64,000 bases of DNA from CAYUET01 sp964443875 (GTDB lineage Bacteria > Auribacterota > JAFGBW01). The position numbers were made by a program, and so were the translations under genes. Below the pieces are notes generated by a model that was not told the DNA's origin, did no database searches, and saw only the letters and a program-made list of their open reading frames with translations. Where the stretch lies: contig CAYUET010000011.1 of assembly GCA_964443875.1 (NCBI GenBank), forward strand, positions 31,666-95,665. The letters are read 5' to 3'. This document shows, piece after piece, positions 1 through 9,361 of the stretch (positions are counted from its first letter, which is position 1; each line of letters opens with the position of its first letter).

Positions 1-1518
1 GGCAATATTGAATACGGTCAGATAATGTCCGTAGCCATGGCCTATATCTTCCACCAGAAGGGTCGTATAAGAGGGATTGATATCCGTCATTAATTTAATA
101 AGCCTGGAAGGTTTAAGAGCCCAGGAATTGGAGGCAATAAAGTCATCAATCTTCTGAGAAAGTTTAACCAGGGAATCGAATTTTTCTATATGAGCCCTGT
201 TGTAATCCATGGACTCCGGGGTGCCTTTTTTTGTTTTAACCAGCCCCTTATAAAGACTGAACCCCAGCCCCTCCAAATCTTCATGTCCGCTGAACAAAGA
301 CTGTATATCGTACATGGCATTTTTCTCAAATTGTTTATAAAGCCAAATGAACTGATTCTCTGACAGAGGCGCAGAATCCTGCATTTCCGGAAAAGAAACT
401 GAAGAAATAAGATCCTCACGGGTTTTAGCAAGAAAGCCCGGGGATACAGGATAAATTCCTTTAATCCACTGAAGCTTTGATTCAGCCTGCTGATCTTCAG
501 GATAAAAAAGTTTAACTTTATCAAACGAATCGCTCAAAACCGAATAGGTTTTTTCAAATTTTTTCCAATACTTTTCCTGAATTGCAAAAGGAAGCTCAGA
601 AAAAACAAGGAGATTGCTCTGGGGTGAATTTCCCGGAAAAAAACGGGATTGCTGATCAATGATGGCATCGCGGATATTCTGGCAGAGACGCTGCATCTCT
701 CGCGGCGCAAAATCTCTGGAAACGAGGGAATTTCTTCGGGCTTTTAAAGGAAGGTATGCTTCGGCATACACCGTATAGTGTTTTATTTTCGAATTTTTAG
801 ACTTGTATTCCTGCAAATAAAGAGTCCGGGAACGACGATGATTCGAAAGTTCTTCAGCCGGAAAAAAATTCAAACCGATATTGCAGGAAATTTTATCCAT
901 TTCCGGCATGATGTTCGACTTTATTAAAAAATCTGAAAAAACACGTTCAAGAAGCACATATTCTTCAAAGGCGGCATTGTCATCAACAGTAAAACCGGTC
1001 TGGGACATGGAGGTCCTTACTTTCAAATTCTCCATATCTGAAAAAGATACAGAAGGCAGCATAGTTCTGCGGTATCCTTCCGGCATTTTAATACGGTTTT
1101 TCCCTGTCACCGTTTTCATAAGATCCCGGATTTTAAAGGAAATATCAGGGCTGAAAATCAACTCAATTTTTTTCGGATTATAACTTATTTCAAAATTTCT
1201 GTGTTTTAAAACGGTCATCGATTGAATATGTCGCTGAAAAGCGGAAATAACTTCATTATTAAGGAGATCCGCTTCATTATAAAAGCCATTTTTTAAGTTA
1301 TAGTATATTTCATACTGAACAAAAGGATTTTTAACAGAAAAAATATAATCAGCCATAGCATCTTCATAAGCAGTTTGAACAGCCTGTCTGATGCTGAGAA
1401 ATGAATGAGGGGAAAGTGTAAATCTTAAAAACAAATAACCGCAATTATCAGAAGCAAAAGAAGATAAAGATAGACAAAATATAAAAATCATAAATTGAAC
1501 TATAAAGTTTTTTATCAT
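1..1518 (-). CDS. Exported LSPxS-motif protein of unknown function (3' end cut by window edge)
   Basis: The frame is open for 506 codons from an ATG at 1518 to the left edge without a stop, so the C-terminus is missing. Residues 1-22 form a signal peptide (short basic start, hydrophobic run, then SFA before SD). The motif LSPHS follows at residues 35-39; the same LSPxS motif follows the signal peptides of the proteins at 4668-6242, 6276-9272 and 47640-49187. I recognise no fold in the rest; it is mostly hydrophilic and reaches the edge in a segment reading GHGYGHYLTVF. There is no Shine-Dalgarno sequence before the ATG, but promoter hexamers lie immediately upstream. A periplasmic or surface location is inferred from the signal peptide. 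Confidence 0.75.
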   Translation of the reverse strand, partial: MIKNFIVQFMIFIFCLSLSSFASDNCGYLFLRFTLSPHSFLSIRQAVQTAYEDAMADYIFSVKNPFVQYEIYYNLKNGFYNEADLLNNEVISAFQRHIQSMTVLKHRNFEISYNPKKIELIFSPDISFKIRDLMKTVTGKNRIKMPEGYRRTMLPSVSFSDMENLKVRTSMSQTGFTVDDNAAFEEYVLLERVFSDFLIKSNIMPEMDKISCNIGLNFFPAEELSNHRRSRTLYLQEYKSKNSKIKHYTVYAEAYLPLKARRNSLVSRDFAPREMQRLCQNIRDAIIDQQSRFFPGNSPQSNLLVFSELPFAIQEKYWKKFEKTYSVLSDSFDKVKLFYPEDQQAESKLQWIKGIYPVSPGFLAKTREDLISSVSFPEMQDSAPLSENQFIWLYKQFEKNAMYDIQSLFSGHEDLEGLGFSLYKGLVKTKKGTPESMDYNRAHIEKFDSLVKLSQKIDDFIASNSWALKPSRLIKLMTDINPSYTTLLVEDIGHGYGHYLTVFNIA

Positions 1519-1525
1519 GATATAA

Positions 1526-1553
1526 ACTATATCACATCTGAGAATTAGATCAA
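1526..1553 (-). promoter_or_regulatory. Putative sigma70-type promoter abutting the start codon
   Basis: On the minus strand TTGATC (1553-1548) and TATAGT (1531-1526) are 16 bases apart. The expected start of transcription, 6-8 bases after the -10 box, falls at about 1520-1518, which is the A of the ATG at 1518. The mRNA would be leaderless, in keeping with the missing ribosome-binding site. Confidence 0.45.
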
Positions 1554-1678
1554 GGGGGTGTAAAAAAATAACTACAGGGTTTTGTATAAAATTAAAAATT
1601 TCAGTTCTGAAACAAAAAATTAGTAATTTCTTTTAGATAAATATGTTGCAAAAAATAGAGTTAAAGATCTCAGATTCC

Positions 1679-1966
1679 TTAAAATTTAACAGAACGTTTA
1701 ATGTCCCTGTAAAAATTTTCATGAACCCCTAAGGCGATCAATGTCCTTAATTTTTCATCCCAGGTATACGCCAAAAGATACTGCTGTTTCAGAATTGGAA
1801 ATTTATAAACCCACACCTCCGAAAGATCCCCCGATTTTTGCTGTCCGATTTTAGGGTGTGCAATCAAACTTTGAATAGCTTTATCCAGATCCCAAAGTTG
1901 ATTTTTTTTTAGTTTCTTCTTCTGCCTGGCAAACAGATTCGTTTGAAAAATTTGAACTTTGTCCAA
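1679..1966 (-). CDS. RelE/ParE-family toxin of a type II toxin-antitoxin pair
   Basis: A 95-residue basic protein, the usual size for RelE/ParE toxins. Typical features are the basic helix near residues 15-25 (ARQKKKLKK), the middle strand segment DLSEVWVYKFPI, and the C-terminal segment with LIALGVHENFYRDIKR. Members of this family are mRNA interferases or gyrase inhibitors; which one this is cannot be read from sequence. It starts 3 bases after the antitoxin stop, so the two are co-transcribed with the antitoxin first, the usual order for ParD/ParE-type pairs. Confidence 0.8.
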   Translation of the reverse strand: MDKVQIFQTNLFARQKKKLKKNQLWDLDKAIQSLIAHPKIGQQKSGDLSEVWVYKFPILKQQYLLAYTWDEKLRTLIALGVHENFYRDIKRSVKF

Positions 1967-1969
1967 AAC

Positions 1970-2197
1970 TTATCTTCCTTCTCCGAAAACATAAGCCGAC
2001 GTTTCGCCATTTTCAGCCTGTTCCAGACCGATCAAAATATCCTGAATAAAAGAAAAGGGCAAATCCGGATTATCTTCAGCAATTTCCCCGATAGTCGCCC
2101 AGTACTCAATCTGACCCGCCACAGACCTTTTCAGGGCATGGGATCTTGAACGGGCTTTTTTAACCAAATCATCTGATATCCTGACAGCGGTTGGCAT
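1970..2197 (-). CDS. ParD-like antitoxin (DUF3423-type ribbon-helix-helix)
   Basis: 75 residues. The N-terminus (VRISDDLVKKAR) is a ribbon-helix-helix strand and helix, followed by RSVAGQIEYWATIGEIAEDNPDLP, which fits the ParD-like antitoxin family I know as PF11903. An acidic C-terminal tail (LEQAENGETSAYVFGEGR) is the likely toxin-binding segment. Its role would be to neutralise the adjacent toxin and to repress the shared promoter. A ribosome-binding site (AAAGGAA) lies just upstream of the ATG. Confidence 0.85.
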   Translation of the reverse strand: MPTAVRISDDLVKKARSRSHALKRSVAGQIEYWATIGEIAEDNPDLPFSFIQDILIGLEQAENGETSAYVFGEGR

Positions 2198-2407
2198 AAG
2201 AAATTCCTTTGATAATAAAATTATAACCGTCTACTAATAGTAGCATTATAAAATAATTCATTGCAAAATACAACTTCAAAACTAGACATTTTATAAATAA
2301 AAAAAATGATAAATAAAATCTGACAAAAACTTTTATTTTAATTAATGCGTTAGTACATAATTTAAATTTTGAAACATTATGAGGATAACACAAAAAAAAT
2401 GACTGTC

Positions 2408-4441
2408 CTAATTATTCACCGGAAGGAAGGAATACTCACGCCCATATTTCATCATCTGTGTTTCAAAATCTTTAGGGTATTCAACCCTGACGTCTTTGAT
2501 TTCGCCTTCCTTCAGCACAGGAATCAACTCTGGATTAATGAACCCGGAAAAGGGTGCAAGATTCAGTCTTTTGTATCGGAGAAGGACCTCACTGTGCAGT
2601 TTCTTATCCACTTTCACCCCGTAAGTTTCTATTAAAGCCTTTCCCGCCTCAAAATCACCCTCTGATTTTATACGCTGAATTTCCCCCAGAAGCTTACCGA
2701 AAAGCACACGCAATTTCACAAAATCATTGATGACAAAATAAGTTTTTTCATCTTTCACTTTCTGTTCAATCACCTGGGCCGCCGCACCCATTTCAAAGCA
2801 CCATCGGGCAATCAGCTGACGATTTCGCATGTGTGCCTCCTCGATGTCTTTTCCTGGCTGAAGGCGAACCATCTGCGTAAAAAGCCCGTTGCGGATATAT
2901 TTGATGTATTCCGCATGTGCAGCGCGGGTCTCGGGGATCAGGCCCAGCTCCACCATTTTTTCATCCATGAGAAAATAAAGGGCAAACAGGTCGGCCCTGG
3001 CTTCTTCCAGCGCAGACTGATAATTCTGCAGGGCATCGCTTCTCGTTCCGGGCATCAGCTGGCCGGAACCATGCCCCAGGCATTCATGCATATCCGTATG
3101 AAGGTTATCGGTCAGGAATCCGTATTTTTTAACCAGCTCGATTTCATTCTGATCATAAGAAAACTCTTCAAGCATGCCGTTGCCCAGGGAGGCCTGGTCA
3201 TAGGCATAGGTGATATTCTCAAGTGTCACCGACTTGGATCCGTAATCCTTCCGGATCCAGTCCGCATTCGGCAGATTGATCCCGATGGCGGTTGAGGGGG
3301 AGTTGTCCCCGCCGAGCTGAACCGCTGTAATCACCTTGGCTGAAACCCCTTTTACTTTTTTCTTTCGAAAACACGGCAAAATAGGGGCATGGTCTTCAAA
3401 CCACTGGGCATTTGCGCTGATGATTTCTGTGCGCCTGGTCGCCTCAGTATTTTTAAAATTCACAACCGATTCCCAGGTGGCTTTCCTGCCGAGCGGGTCC
3501 TGATAGGTCTCAATGAATCCGTTCACAAAATCCACATGAGAATCCAGATCCTTAACCCAGAGGATGTTATACTCATCCCAGGTTTTAAGGTCTCCGGTTT
3601 TATAGTATTCCATTAGTTTTTCAATAACAGCCTTCTGCGCATTATTCTCAGCTGTGTCCGCCGCCTTTTCAAGCCATTCCACAATCGTTTTAATCGCATT
3701 TCCATAAAGCCCGTCAATCTTGAAAATCTTCTCTGCCAGTTTCCCGTTTTCCTTCACAAGTCTGGAATTCAGGCCATGAGAAACTGGCTTACGCGCATGA
3801 GCGTCTTTTTTGGACCTGTAAAAATCCTCAGCCTCCTTCTGGGTAATGCCTTCATAAAAATTCACCGCTGAATTCAAAACCATATCTATCGAGGAATCCA
3901 GGTTCACTTTTTTTGAAAAAATCTTCGGATCAAACATCAGCGGGCTAAGACGCTTTAAAAACTGATCCGTATCTTCACCGGGTAAAACCGGAAGATTTTC
4001 AGGGCAGGATTTCTGTACCAGTTCTTTAAAGAACTCTCTGGAAAATTCCGGAAGAATCTTTTCAGAAGCATAATGGTGATGAATTCCATTCGAAAACCAG
4101 AACCTCTTGGTATACACCATGAACTTCTGGAAGTTCAGACTCCTGCGGTCCCCCTTGTAATGCTCAAGAATATTTTCAAGAGTTTTCCGGATCAAAAGGT
4201 TGCACTTGCAGTTCTGGTCATAAATGATATCCCTCCCGGCAAGCCCTGCCTGAGTCAGATAATAAAGCAGCTTTTTCTGATTTAAAGAAAGGGATTCAAA
4301 ACCGGGGATCTGGTAACGAAGAATTTTAATGTCAGCGAATTGCTCTGTCTGATATTGAAAGGTATCAAGTTCCGGTGGAATTCCAGTCGTTTTTTCAGGA
4401 TCTTCAGATAAAAAATTCAAACTCATTTTCACACTCAGCAT
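2408..4441 (-). CDS. Dipeptidyl peptidase III-like zinc metallopeptidase (family M49)
   Basis: 677 residues with the M49 zinc motif HECLGH at residues 452-457 and the second motif EEARAD at 479-484. By family knowledge H452, H457 and E480 hold the zinc and E453 is the catalytic base. The Cys-Leu variant of HExxGH is typical of bacterial DPP III. No signal peptide is seen, so it is probably cytosolic and removes dipeptides from the N-termini of short peptides. The ATG at 4441 has no clear ribosome-binding site; a second ATG five codons later is possible. It is flanked by intergenic regions and appears to be monocistronic. Homologues are sometimes mislabelled dihydrofolate reductase. Confidence 0.92.
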   Translation of the reverse strand: MLSVKMSLNFLSEDPEKTTGIPPELDTFQYQTEQFADIKILRYQIPGFESLSLNQKKLLYYLTQAGLAGRDIIYDQNCKCNLLIRKTLENILEHYKGDRRSLNFQKFMVYTKRFWFSNGIHHHYASEKILPEFSREFFKELVQKSCPENLPVLPGEDTDQFLKRLSPLMFDPKIFSKKVNLDSSIDMVLNSAVNFYEGITQKEAEDFYRSKKDAHARKPVSHGLNSRLVKENGKLAEKIFKIDGLYGNAIKTIVEWLEKAADTAENNAQKAVIEKLMEYYKTGDLKTWDEYNILWVKDLDSHVDFVNGFIETYQDPLGRKATWESVVNFKNTEATRRTEIISANAQWFEDHAPILPCFRKKKVKGVSAKVITAVQLGGDNSPSTAIGINLPNADWIRKDYGSKSVTLENITYAYDQASLGNGMLEEFSYDQNEIELVKKYGFLTDNLHTDMHECLGHGSGQLMPGTRSDALQNYQSALEEARADLFALYFLMDEKMVELGLIPETRAAHAEYIKYIRNGLFTQMVRLQPGKDIEEAHMRNRQLIARWCFEMGAAAQVIEQKVKDEKTYFVINDFVKLRVLFGKLLGEIQRIKSEGDFEAGKALIETYGVKVDKKLHSEVLLRYKRLNLAPFSGFINPELIPVLKEGEIKDVRVEYPKDFETQMMKYGREYSFLPVNN

Positions 4442-4465
4442 ATTTTAAAAAGTTGGAGATAAAAT

Positions 4466-4500
4466 TAACCTGGATTTTGCAACTCGCGACAAATATCCGG
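4466..4500 (+). repeat. Dispersed palindromic repeat, copy A
   Basis: Reads TAACCTGGATTTTGC, then ACTCGCGACAAATATCCGG. It matches copies at 49185-49221 and 63012-63049 (TAACCYGAATTTT... GCGWCA... TATTCGGG). Outer bases can pair (CTGGAT with ATCCGG, one G-U). Compared with the other copies the stem has changed on both sides, GAAT/ATTC to GGAT/ATCC, which keeps pairing. Confidence 0.6.
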
Positions 4501-4640
4501 ATTAGGAATTATTTTTAATAAAAAAACACTATCAATTATCCCCCTCCCTGTCAAACCTGCACCCGATAAATCCTCTCCATTTTTTTTGACGGGATACGGA
4601 ATCTTCAGATCCTCAAATAAAAATTCAGGAATTGCGGCTA

Positions 4641-4671
4641 ACCGTATATTGACGCTCAGAATTCAGGCTAA
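4641..4671 (-). repeat. Dispersed palindromic repeat, copy B, overlapping a stop codon
   Basis: On the minus strand it reads TTAGCCTGAATTC, then TGAGCGTCAATATACGG, a diverged copy of the repeats at 49185 and 63012. Its first bases contain the TAG stop codon (4670-4668) of the methyltransferase-like gene, the same arrangement as in the copies at 49185 and 63012. Confidence 0.55.
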
Positions 4672-6242
4672 GCCGCTCTTTCTTTGCTTTTCCTGCCCTC
4701 AAGGTCTTCAAACACAATCCCTGACTGCTGTTCCAGGATCCTAAAAATCACTTCCAGAAGCGTGACAGTTCTTTCCCTGTCCTTTTGCTTCAGGCTCGTC
4801 TCCAGGGTTCTCATCAGGGTGACCAGGCTGGAATAAAGCGTAGGATATTCGCGTTCAACGCGGTTTAAGGAGTCAAAAACTTTTTTGTACAGGGAAGAAA
4901 TCCCGAAATATCTGTTTGCCGCAACTCTACGCTTCAGTTCCGCAAGATTTAAAAAAAGAAAACGAAGGTTGTTTCTGAAAACAACAGCCTTGTCTTTTTC
5001 CTTCTGAACGCCTTGAAGTCCGGTCAGACGGGTTTTTAAAGCCTGCATCCCCTTCGACTGAATCAGAACCTTGAATTCCGTATTTTTGAGCACTTCTTCA
5101 GAAAAGGGATTAAGTTCCCCGGTGTTCATTCCCAGGTTTTTCAGAAAATTCTTCTGCAGGATGAACCCTTCTGTTGAAAGGCCATAAGTATTTCCAGCCC
5201 TCATAATATCCTGAAAATTAACATAATAAGTAATATCGCACTGTCCTACCCTGGCATACATTTCGCGAACATCATGTGTTTCCACATTCCAGACAGCATA
5301 TCCGCCTCTCTGAATTTTAAGAATATCCTGGTAATTGTCATGACCATAATCCACGGTAATCACAAAGCCTCGTTTAAGAATTTCAGCCGAAGACTTCTGC
5401 CAGGGCCTTATATCCAGGTTAACTGTAATCTCAGCCCCCTCAGGAATCGGCTCCTGGAGCTCTTCACAGTACCGGCTTAGTTCCGGGGAAGACAGCTCCC
5501 CCAGGATGTCCCTGAGTTTTCCATTTTCATGAGTCACATAGACTTCATAAAATTTCCCGTCCATTTTCTGAATTCTGTGAATCAGAAAATTGTCAATCAT
5601 CTCATTTGAAAGAACAACCCCTTCGCGGTCTTTAAGGGCAAGACCGGATGTGGCGGAGGCATGGATCCATTCCACAGAAGCTTTTTTTATGCCTTTGAAA
5701 TGAGGAAGGACTTCCTGTTTCTGCTCTTCAATGAGCTTTGAACTGATCTCCACAATATGATAGGTCAGGGCACGGTATAATGCGCCGTTGTTCCTGCGGA
5801 TGGAATTCAGGATATGAATGCAGAGTTTTCCCCTTCCGGCCCCCATCTCCACAATGGAAAACTTTTTAGGGGATCCCATGAGCTTCCACATCTCAATGAT
5901 CTGCTTTGCCACAAGGCTGCCGAAGGTGTCATAATTGGCAAAAGTGTCAAAATCTCCGGATAGGGCAATATCCGCCTTTCCAGTAAAAAACCCCTTCTCC
6001 TTTTCACCGGAATCCGAGTAAAGGGCTTCATTCATAAAATCATAAAAGGTCATCCGCTTCTGGGGGGAGGACTCGATTTTTCTCACAATTTTATCAAGAA
6101 GAAAGGGATTATAAAGAAAACCTTTATTCTCATCCTTTCCGCTTGGATATTGCGACAAGGGAGACAGGGCTAAAGCCTCGAAAACAGGATTATAAAAAAG
6201 AGAAAGGGCTAATGCAAAAATGATAAAAATTTTTATTTTCAT
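4668..6242 (-). CDS. Exported MidA/NDUFAF7-like SAM-dependent methyltransferase with LSPxS motif
   Basis: 524 residues. Residues 1-25 are a signal peptide ending in ALA, immediately followed by LSPLS (26-30), so the mature protein would begin at the motif. The remainder resembles the MidA/COG1565 methyltransferase family: FGSLVAKQIIEMW, the SAM-binding loop EMGAGRGK (GAGRGK at 134-139), VVLSNEMIDNFLIHRI and FVITVDYGHD. Family members act in the cytoplasm or mitochondria on protein substrates. A signal peptide is therefore odd, because SAM is not expected in the periplasm. The C-terminal 150 residues are helical and basic. The ATG lies 8 bases after a perfect TATAAT and has no ribosome-binding site. 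The upstream gene at 6276 is also an LSPxS protein. Confidence 0.8.
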   Translation of the reverse strand: MKIKIFIIFALALSLFYNPVFEALALSPLSQYPSGKDENKGFLYNPFLLDKIVRKIESSPQKRMTFYDFMNEALYSDSGEKEKGFFTGKADIALSGDFDTFANYDTFGSLVAKQIIEMWKLMGSPKKFSIVEMGAGRGKLCIHILNSIRRNNGALYRALTYHIVEISSKLIEEQKQEVLPHFKGIKKASVEWIHASATSGLALKDREGVVLSNEMIDNFLIHRIQKMDGKFYEVYVTHENGKLRDILGELSSPELSRYCEELQEPIPEGAEITVNLDIRPWQKSSAEILKRGFVITVDYGHDNYQDILKIQRGGYAVWNVETHDVREMYARVGQCDITYYVNFQDIMRAGNTYGLSTEGFILQKNFLKNLGMNTGELNPFSEEVLKNTEFKVLIQSKGMQALKTRLTGLQGVQKEKDKAVVFRNNLRFLFLNLAELKRRVAANRYFGISSLYKKVFDSLNRVEREYPTLYSSLVTLMRTLETSLKQKDRERTVTLLEVIFRILEQQSGIVFEDLEGRKSKERAA

Positions 6243-6250
6243 CGAAGAAA

Positions 6251-6279
6251 ATTATACCTGAAAATCAAAAAAGGATTAA
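6251..6279 (-). promoter_or_regulatory. Putative promoter, -10 TATAAT adjacent to ATG
   Basis: A perfect TATAAT (6256-6251) lies 8 bases before the ATG at 6242. A weak -35 (TTAATC, 6279-6274) is 17 bases upstream and overlaps the end of the preceding gene. Transcription would begin within about 2 bases of the start codon. Confidence 0.4.
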
Positions 6280-9272
6280 GCCGCCTTCTGAAAGAGACCA
6301 AATACCTGCTTATACTGTTCATGAAAAAGATTATAATTAATCTTACCCGTATTTTCATCTTCAAACCACTTAAAAGAAGCCTTCAATTGAATATCGGAAA
6401 AGGAAATTTTATCACCTGATTTCTTGTATTGATCGTAAAGTCTATACATGGTCTTCATTCTTAAATTGGAAATCTTCACGAATTGTTCACGCGAAAGCTT
6501 CAACTGCTTTGCCTCAGCTTCAGAAAGCCCCTGGGTATTTTGTTTGGATTCCAGATCGTTAATAGTTTTCATTACGGGATTTAACTGTGCAGAATATCCC
6601 CGGGTTCCCCTGGCAAAAACCATCTGAAGGGAAAGATCAACCATAGTGTTCAAATCCAGAGATTTGACATAATTTTTAGATACATCCGCTGTATTGGAGC
6701 TGATAATCAGAAACTTTATATCTAAAGGAATATTCTCTGCATCAATCACCTTTTTAATCTCTATAAGTGATTTATAGCTGAATCCCTGAATGGCTTCATC
6801 GGTCGCAATAAAAATCGTCTTGGGATCCTTTTCTTTTCCACTGAGATATCTCCCGATCTCTTTTTTCACAAGCTGATAATGATTCTCTTCATCCCCCAGC
6901 TTATCATTACGGATGGAATTCACGATATTTTTGGTCATTGCCTTCTTATCAGACTCAAAATCCATGGTTTTTATCTTTTCACCAAAAATATGAAAGCTTC
7001 CTTTTTCAATGGATTTAACCCCCAGATCATCAAGATAATTCAGAAATATGGAGACATCCGTCGGGCTCATGGAGTTACTGCCGTCAATATAAACATCCGC
7101 GTCTGTGTTTGGTTTGCTGAAGGTCAATTCAAAGTTTTCCGGCAACAGTGTTTTCAAGACCACGGTTTGAAGACCGGTCTGATCAAAAGCCACACTGATT
7201 CCTGAATTTCTCATTTGTGCAAAAAGAGCATTTTTTTGATTCTTCATCGAGGGATCTTTTAAAATATCAAGAATCCGGTCGTTTGAAAGTTCATTAATCG
7301 ATTTGGCCTTTCCGTCAAGCGCCAAAATCTTTTCAATGATGGAAACTGAATTTTGATTCGCAGCGATAATCGAATGAATATCCTCAACCCCGTCTGCAAG
7401 AAAATTATTAAGTACCTTGTAATTCTGAAGCCCGAGGGCTTTTAAACTCGCGTCCAGAACAGCAATACGGACGGATGTTAATGCCGAATTGCCTGTGATA
7501 TCCAGAGTTTTTCCGTCAATGGCCGTACCCATATCCTTAAGATCAAGAGTTTTCACATCCTCTGTGGTTATTCCATTCGAGGCAAGAGCAGCCATCGTTT
7601 CTTCACTTCCAAGAATCATGTTCACAAGGGTATTTTTTAAAATATTTTTCATTTGTGGGGAAGTGAAAGCCACATTGGAATAATTCTTCTTCATCAGATC
7701 CCTGCTGAAAGTTTCAAGTTTTGAAGTATCCACCGTCCCGTCTATCACAGACTGAACATTATTCTGAATATATATCTCCATATTCTGATATTCTGTAGCT
7801 GCAGAGTTCGAATCTGCCCCTCCATAGAGAGAAAGGGTCAGAGATTTTTTTTCATTAAGCGTTCCCTTTTCCACAATCGATTGAAGAACCTTCTGATCAG
7901 GATTGGCGTAATTAGGCTTATATAAGGCCTGAAACTCGACCTCCATTTTTTCCTGACTTGAAATTTTCAGCAGATTCCCCTCGGCCTTAATATGAGATTC
8001 TGTTCGAAAAGTAAGACTGTAACCTTTCCCGCTAATTGTTTCCTTACTAAGCTGATTTCCCTTAGTCTCAAGTTTCAAAAGCTGTTCCAGCAGATCGTTT
8101 TGATCCACATAAGGATTCTCTGCAAGAATGGATTTAAAAAGGGCTTGATTATCCCCGGATATGGAATTTAAATTCAGAGCATTGACAACAACCTCCTTCG
8201 CTCCGCTAAAGGACAGATCATAGCTGTCCGCGTCCGCAGCTTTGAGAGCCAGATCCGTTATATGATAACCATTCTGCTGATAATCCAGGACAGAAGAAGT
8301 CAGTCTGGATTTATTGATACCCTCCGCCTTATGAGTTTCGAGAAACCGGCTTACCAGATTCTGATGAAAAGGGGTTAGTGCTTTAAAATTCGGATCCATC
8401 CTGAAATCATCATAATGCACCTCAATTGCTTTTTCCGCATGCTCAACCTTTAATTCACTGATATGTTTGAAAAGTTGATCTGCATTCATCTCCTCAAGAT
8501 ATTTAATTTTCCCTTTTTCCTGGGGGATAGTATCCTTAACCCCCTTGCCGTCCGCATCATAATCCGTAAACGAATAGGCATTCCGGATTACAATAGAGGA
8601 GGCTTCCGCCTGAGCCTGTTCCATTTTGATTTCATTGTTTAACTTGTCTGCATTGGCAACCATCCCGTAGGCGTTACTGAGAAATCCTGTCGACATGGCC
8701 GACATAACAAAAAAAGTGGCAATCCGTCTTCCCAAAGTTGTTTTTAAAGCTTCCCACAATAAATCCTTCCCTCGGGATTCGATCTGTGGCTGATACTGAT
8801 TAAAAAGCTGATTATGAAACAACAGCAAAGCCTGAAAATTCTCACTTTTATAGGCTTCTTTTTCACGAACAACAGGCGAAAGCTCCCTTAAAGAGTGAAC
8901 AAGAGAAAGCTCTTCCCCGTTAACGCTGAGACTTAAGAATACCTGATCCCCTTTTAAACGTACATTCTTTGTTACATTATTGCCGTTGGAATCTCGCAAG
9001 CTCCATTCAAAAATCCGTGACTCATCTTTTGTTCGGCTGATGCTTAATTCCAAAAAATCTCTGATGGTCATGGATTCAGGATTTTCAAAAACAGTCAATC
9101 CGCCGATCTGATTAGACGAACCATCCCATTGATTAATTGTAAACGTTTCATTTTGAGGAGATTGACGCATAAAAGAAGACGGAGAAAGGGTACTTTTCAT
9201 TTCAGAATCGCAGGCAAAAAGTCTGACGGAGCACATCAAAAGACTTAAAAATATAAGAAAATAATTTTTCAT
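6276..9272 (-). CDS. Large exported von Willebrand factor A-domain protein with LSPxS motif
   Basis: 998 residues from the ATG at 9272; the frame could extend to a TTG at 9308, but that codon lies in the -35 box. Residues 1-20 are a signal peptide; LFAC could be a lipobox with an unusual Phe. LSPSS lies at residues 29-33. Near the C-terminus is a VWA domain: the MIDAS motif DGSNS begins at residue 730 (context DVYIDGSNSMSP) and a later strand reads FIATDEAIQGF. VWA domains bind metal and mediate protein adhesion. The ~600-residue middle region has no fold I recognise; it has many short helical stretches with Leu/Asp/Asn. It sits 33 bases upstream of another LSPxS gene. A surface or periplasmic structural or adhesive role is inference. 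Confidence 0.75.
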   Translation of the reverse strand: MKNYFLIFLSLLMCSVRLFACDSEMKSTLSPSSFMRQSPQNETFTINQWDGSSNQIGGLTVFENPESMTIRDFLELSISRTKDESRIFEWSLRDSNGNNVTKNVRLKGDQVFLSLSVNGEELSLVHSLRELSPVVREKEAYKSENFQALLLFHNQLFNQYQPQIESRGKDLLWEALKTTLGRRIATFFVMSAMSTGFLSNAYGMVANADKLNNEIKMEQAQAEASSIVIRNAYSFTDYDADGKGVKDTIPQEKGKIKYLEEMNADQLFKHISELKVEHAEKAIEVHYDDFRMDPNFKALTPFHQNLVSRFLETHKAEGINKSRLTSSVLDYQQNGYHITDLALKAADADSYDLSFSGAKEVVVNALNLNSISGDNQALFKSILAENPYVDQNDLLEQLLKLETKGNQLSKETISGKGYSLTFRTESHIKAEGNLLKISSQEKMEVEFQALYKPNYANPDQKVLQSIVEKGTLNEKKSLTLSLYGGADSNSAATEYQNMEIYIQNNVQSVIDGTVDTSKLETFSRDLMKKNYSNVAFTSPQMKNILKNTLVNMILGSEETMAALASNGITTEDVKTLDLKDMGTAIDGKTLDITGNSALTSVRIAVLDASLKALGLQNYKVLNNFLADGVEDIHSIIAANQNSVSIIEKILALDGKAKSINELSNDRILDILKDPSMKNQKNALFAQMRNSGISVAFDQTGLQTVVLKTLLPENFELTFSKPNTDADVYIDGSNSMSPTDVSIFLNYLDDLGVKSIEKGSFHIFGEKIKTMDFESDKKAMTKNIVNSIRNDKLGDEENHYQLVKKEIGRYLSGKEKDPKTIFIATDEAIQGFSYKSLIEIKKVIDAENIPLDIKFLIISSNTADVSKNYVKSLDLNTMVDLSLQMVFARGTRGYSAQLNPVMKTINDLESKQNTQGLSEAEAKQLKLSREQFVKISNLRMKTMYRLYDQYKKSGDKISFSDIQLKASFKWFEDENTGKINYNLFHEQYKQVFGLFQKAA

Positions 9273-9280
9273 TTGTATTA

Positions 9281-9308
9281 AATATACCTTATAGATGAAC
9301 AGAGTCAA
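9281..9308 (-). promoter_or_regulatory. Putative sigma70-type promoter adjacent to ATG at 9272
   Basis: TTGACT (9308-9303) and TATATT (9286-9281) are 16 bases apart on the minus strand. Transcription would start near 9275, 2-3 bases before the ATG. This rules out the upstream TTG as start codon and suggests a leaderless mRNA. Confidence 0.5.
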
Positions 9309-9361
9309 TCCCCTGAGGCTTATTTTAAATAAAAAAGCAACTTTGGATTAATAAAAAATAA

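Noticed and set aside
9306..9308. TTG start for the VWA protein
   Set aside because: It lies in the -35 box of a good promoter, and the ATG at 9272 begins a clean signal peptide.
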